Part shown: piece after piece, positions 63,780 through 64,000 of the stretch
Layout: every line of letters begins with the position of its first letter
Numbering within the stretch: position 1 is the stretch's first letter
DNA from: JANQRX01 sp963663975
Lineage (GTDB): Bacteria > Pseudomonadota > Alphaproteobacteria > Rhizobiales > Kaistiaceae
Length of the DNA: 64,000 nucleotides
Reading direction: 5' to 3'
Assembly (NCBI GenBank): GCA_963663975.2
Contig: CAXXRA010000011.1
Location: 310,001 to 374,000 of the forward strand
Position numbers and translations under genes: made by a program
Notes under the pieces: model-generated
What the model saw: only the letters and a program-made list of their open reading frames with translations
Database searches by the model: none
What the model was told of the DNA's origin: nothing

Positions 63780-63949
63780 CTGTAGAGCCGACCAAGAAAC
63801 GTACCCGAGGTCGCCCTATCGAGAAACCGAGGCCAGAGCCGATCCCCGACACGGCGGAGAACATCGCGCGGGCGATCATGCGAGGCCCACCCAAGAAAGA
63901 ATGGGATTACATGAAGGCGGCGGAGGCACGAGATTCAAAGGAGGGATAA
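63776..63949 (+). CDS. Small basic AT-hook-like protein
   Basis: 57 residues. The N-terminal half (KKRTRGRPIEKPRPEP) has a GRP core in a basic/proline context like an AT-hook; the rest is charged and helical (ENIARAIMRGPPKKEWDYM). ATG overlaps the stop of the methyltransferase-HNH gene. I do not recognise a family; the position suggests a DNA-binding accessory of the same mobile unit. Confidence 0.6.
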   Translation: MTVEPTKKRTRGRPIEKPRPEPIPDTAENIARAIMRGPPKKEWDYMKAAEARDSKEG

Positions 63950-64000
63950 TTCGGTCTATGGGTAAACACGTATATAATTCCCTAAATTAGGCACATCCGG

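Larger units (their letters stand above)
59307..64000 (+). mobile_element. Integrated genomic island, left part
   Basis: The border is at about 59307-59336, where the TfoX similarity stops. Immediately inside lie a tyrosine integrase, then an AlpA-type regulator, a transposase and a DNA methyltransferase-HNH gene, all on the plus strand. Between the border and the integrase are near-repeats CGTTGATAA (59331, 59352) and CGCTAATAA (59390) that may be integrase-binding sites. The right end and attR are outside the window. Confidence 0.8.

Overview
The window is a GC-rich stretch of a proteobacterial chromosome. Gene content and order point to an alphaproteobacterium of the Hyphomicrobiales (Rhizobiales): an SDR-uvrC-pgsA-moaD-moaE run, purM-purN diverging from a CDP-alcohol phosphatidyltransferase, AI-2E transporter and hdaA set, rnd-aspS, a B12-dependent ribonucleotide reductase, an NDUFA12-type complex I subunit, an acpXL (very-long-chain fatty acid) lipid A gene set, and a long suf operon. 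No rRNA, tRNA or CRISPR array was recognised.

Layout. 1-4.5 kb: 3' end of pepA, holC, an ABC-F ATPase, aquaporin, ndk. 4.5-8.7 kb: minus-strand operon folM-like SDR, uvrC, pgsA, moaD, moaE. 9-12.5 kb: outer-membrane barrel protein, RNase T2 with a secreted cysteine-containing partner, purM-purN. 12.7-15.6 kb: CDP-alcohol phosphatidyltransferase, AI-2E transporter (3' end altered by an exact 80-bp tandem duplication), hdaA, and a short reading frame that may be the scar of a lost ppk-ppx pair. 15.6-24 kb: rnd, aspS, two paralogous exported proteins (one with a frameshifted leader), an MBL-like protein, a nucleoside hydrolase. 24.3-38.9 kb: nrdJ with an NrdR-type operator on its promoter, a frameshifted isochorismatase-family gene, an NDUFA12 gene, rne, amiC, a PBP1A gene, and prfB with its programmed frameshift. 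38.9-41.4 kb: an M23 peptidase gene split by a decayed IS5-family element. 42-50.5 kb: AsmA/YhdP-like protein, tyrS, anmK, lpxD-like, acpXL, fabF-like. 50.8-59.1 kb: alpha/beta hydrolase, cysteine desulfurase, sufB, cupin, sufC, sufD, sufS, sufT, sufA.

From about 59.3 kb to the right edge lies an integrated island. It cuts a tfoX-type gene short and carries a tyrosine integrase, an AlpA-type regulator, and a tightly coupled unit of an IS1595-family transposase, a DNA methyltransferase fused to an HNH nuclease domain, and a small basic protein. The right end of the island is outside the window.

Three copies of an intergenic repeat of about 275 bp (one internally deleted) with terminal inverted repeats occur at 14.4, 24.0 and 50.6 kb. 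They abut gene 3' ends, and in two copies the element termini supply the stop codons of neighbouring genes. This repeat family and the transposase/methyltransferase-HNH unit are the most interesting novel candidates. The window also has several signs of recent change: a tandem duplication, two probable frameshifts, an IS insertion and a possible deletion scar.
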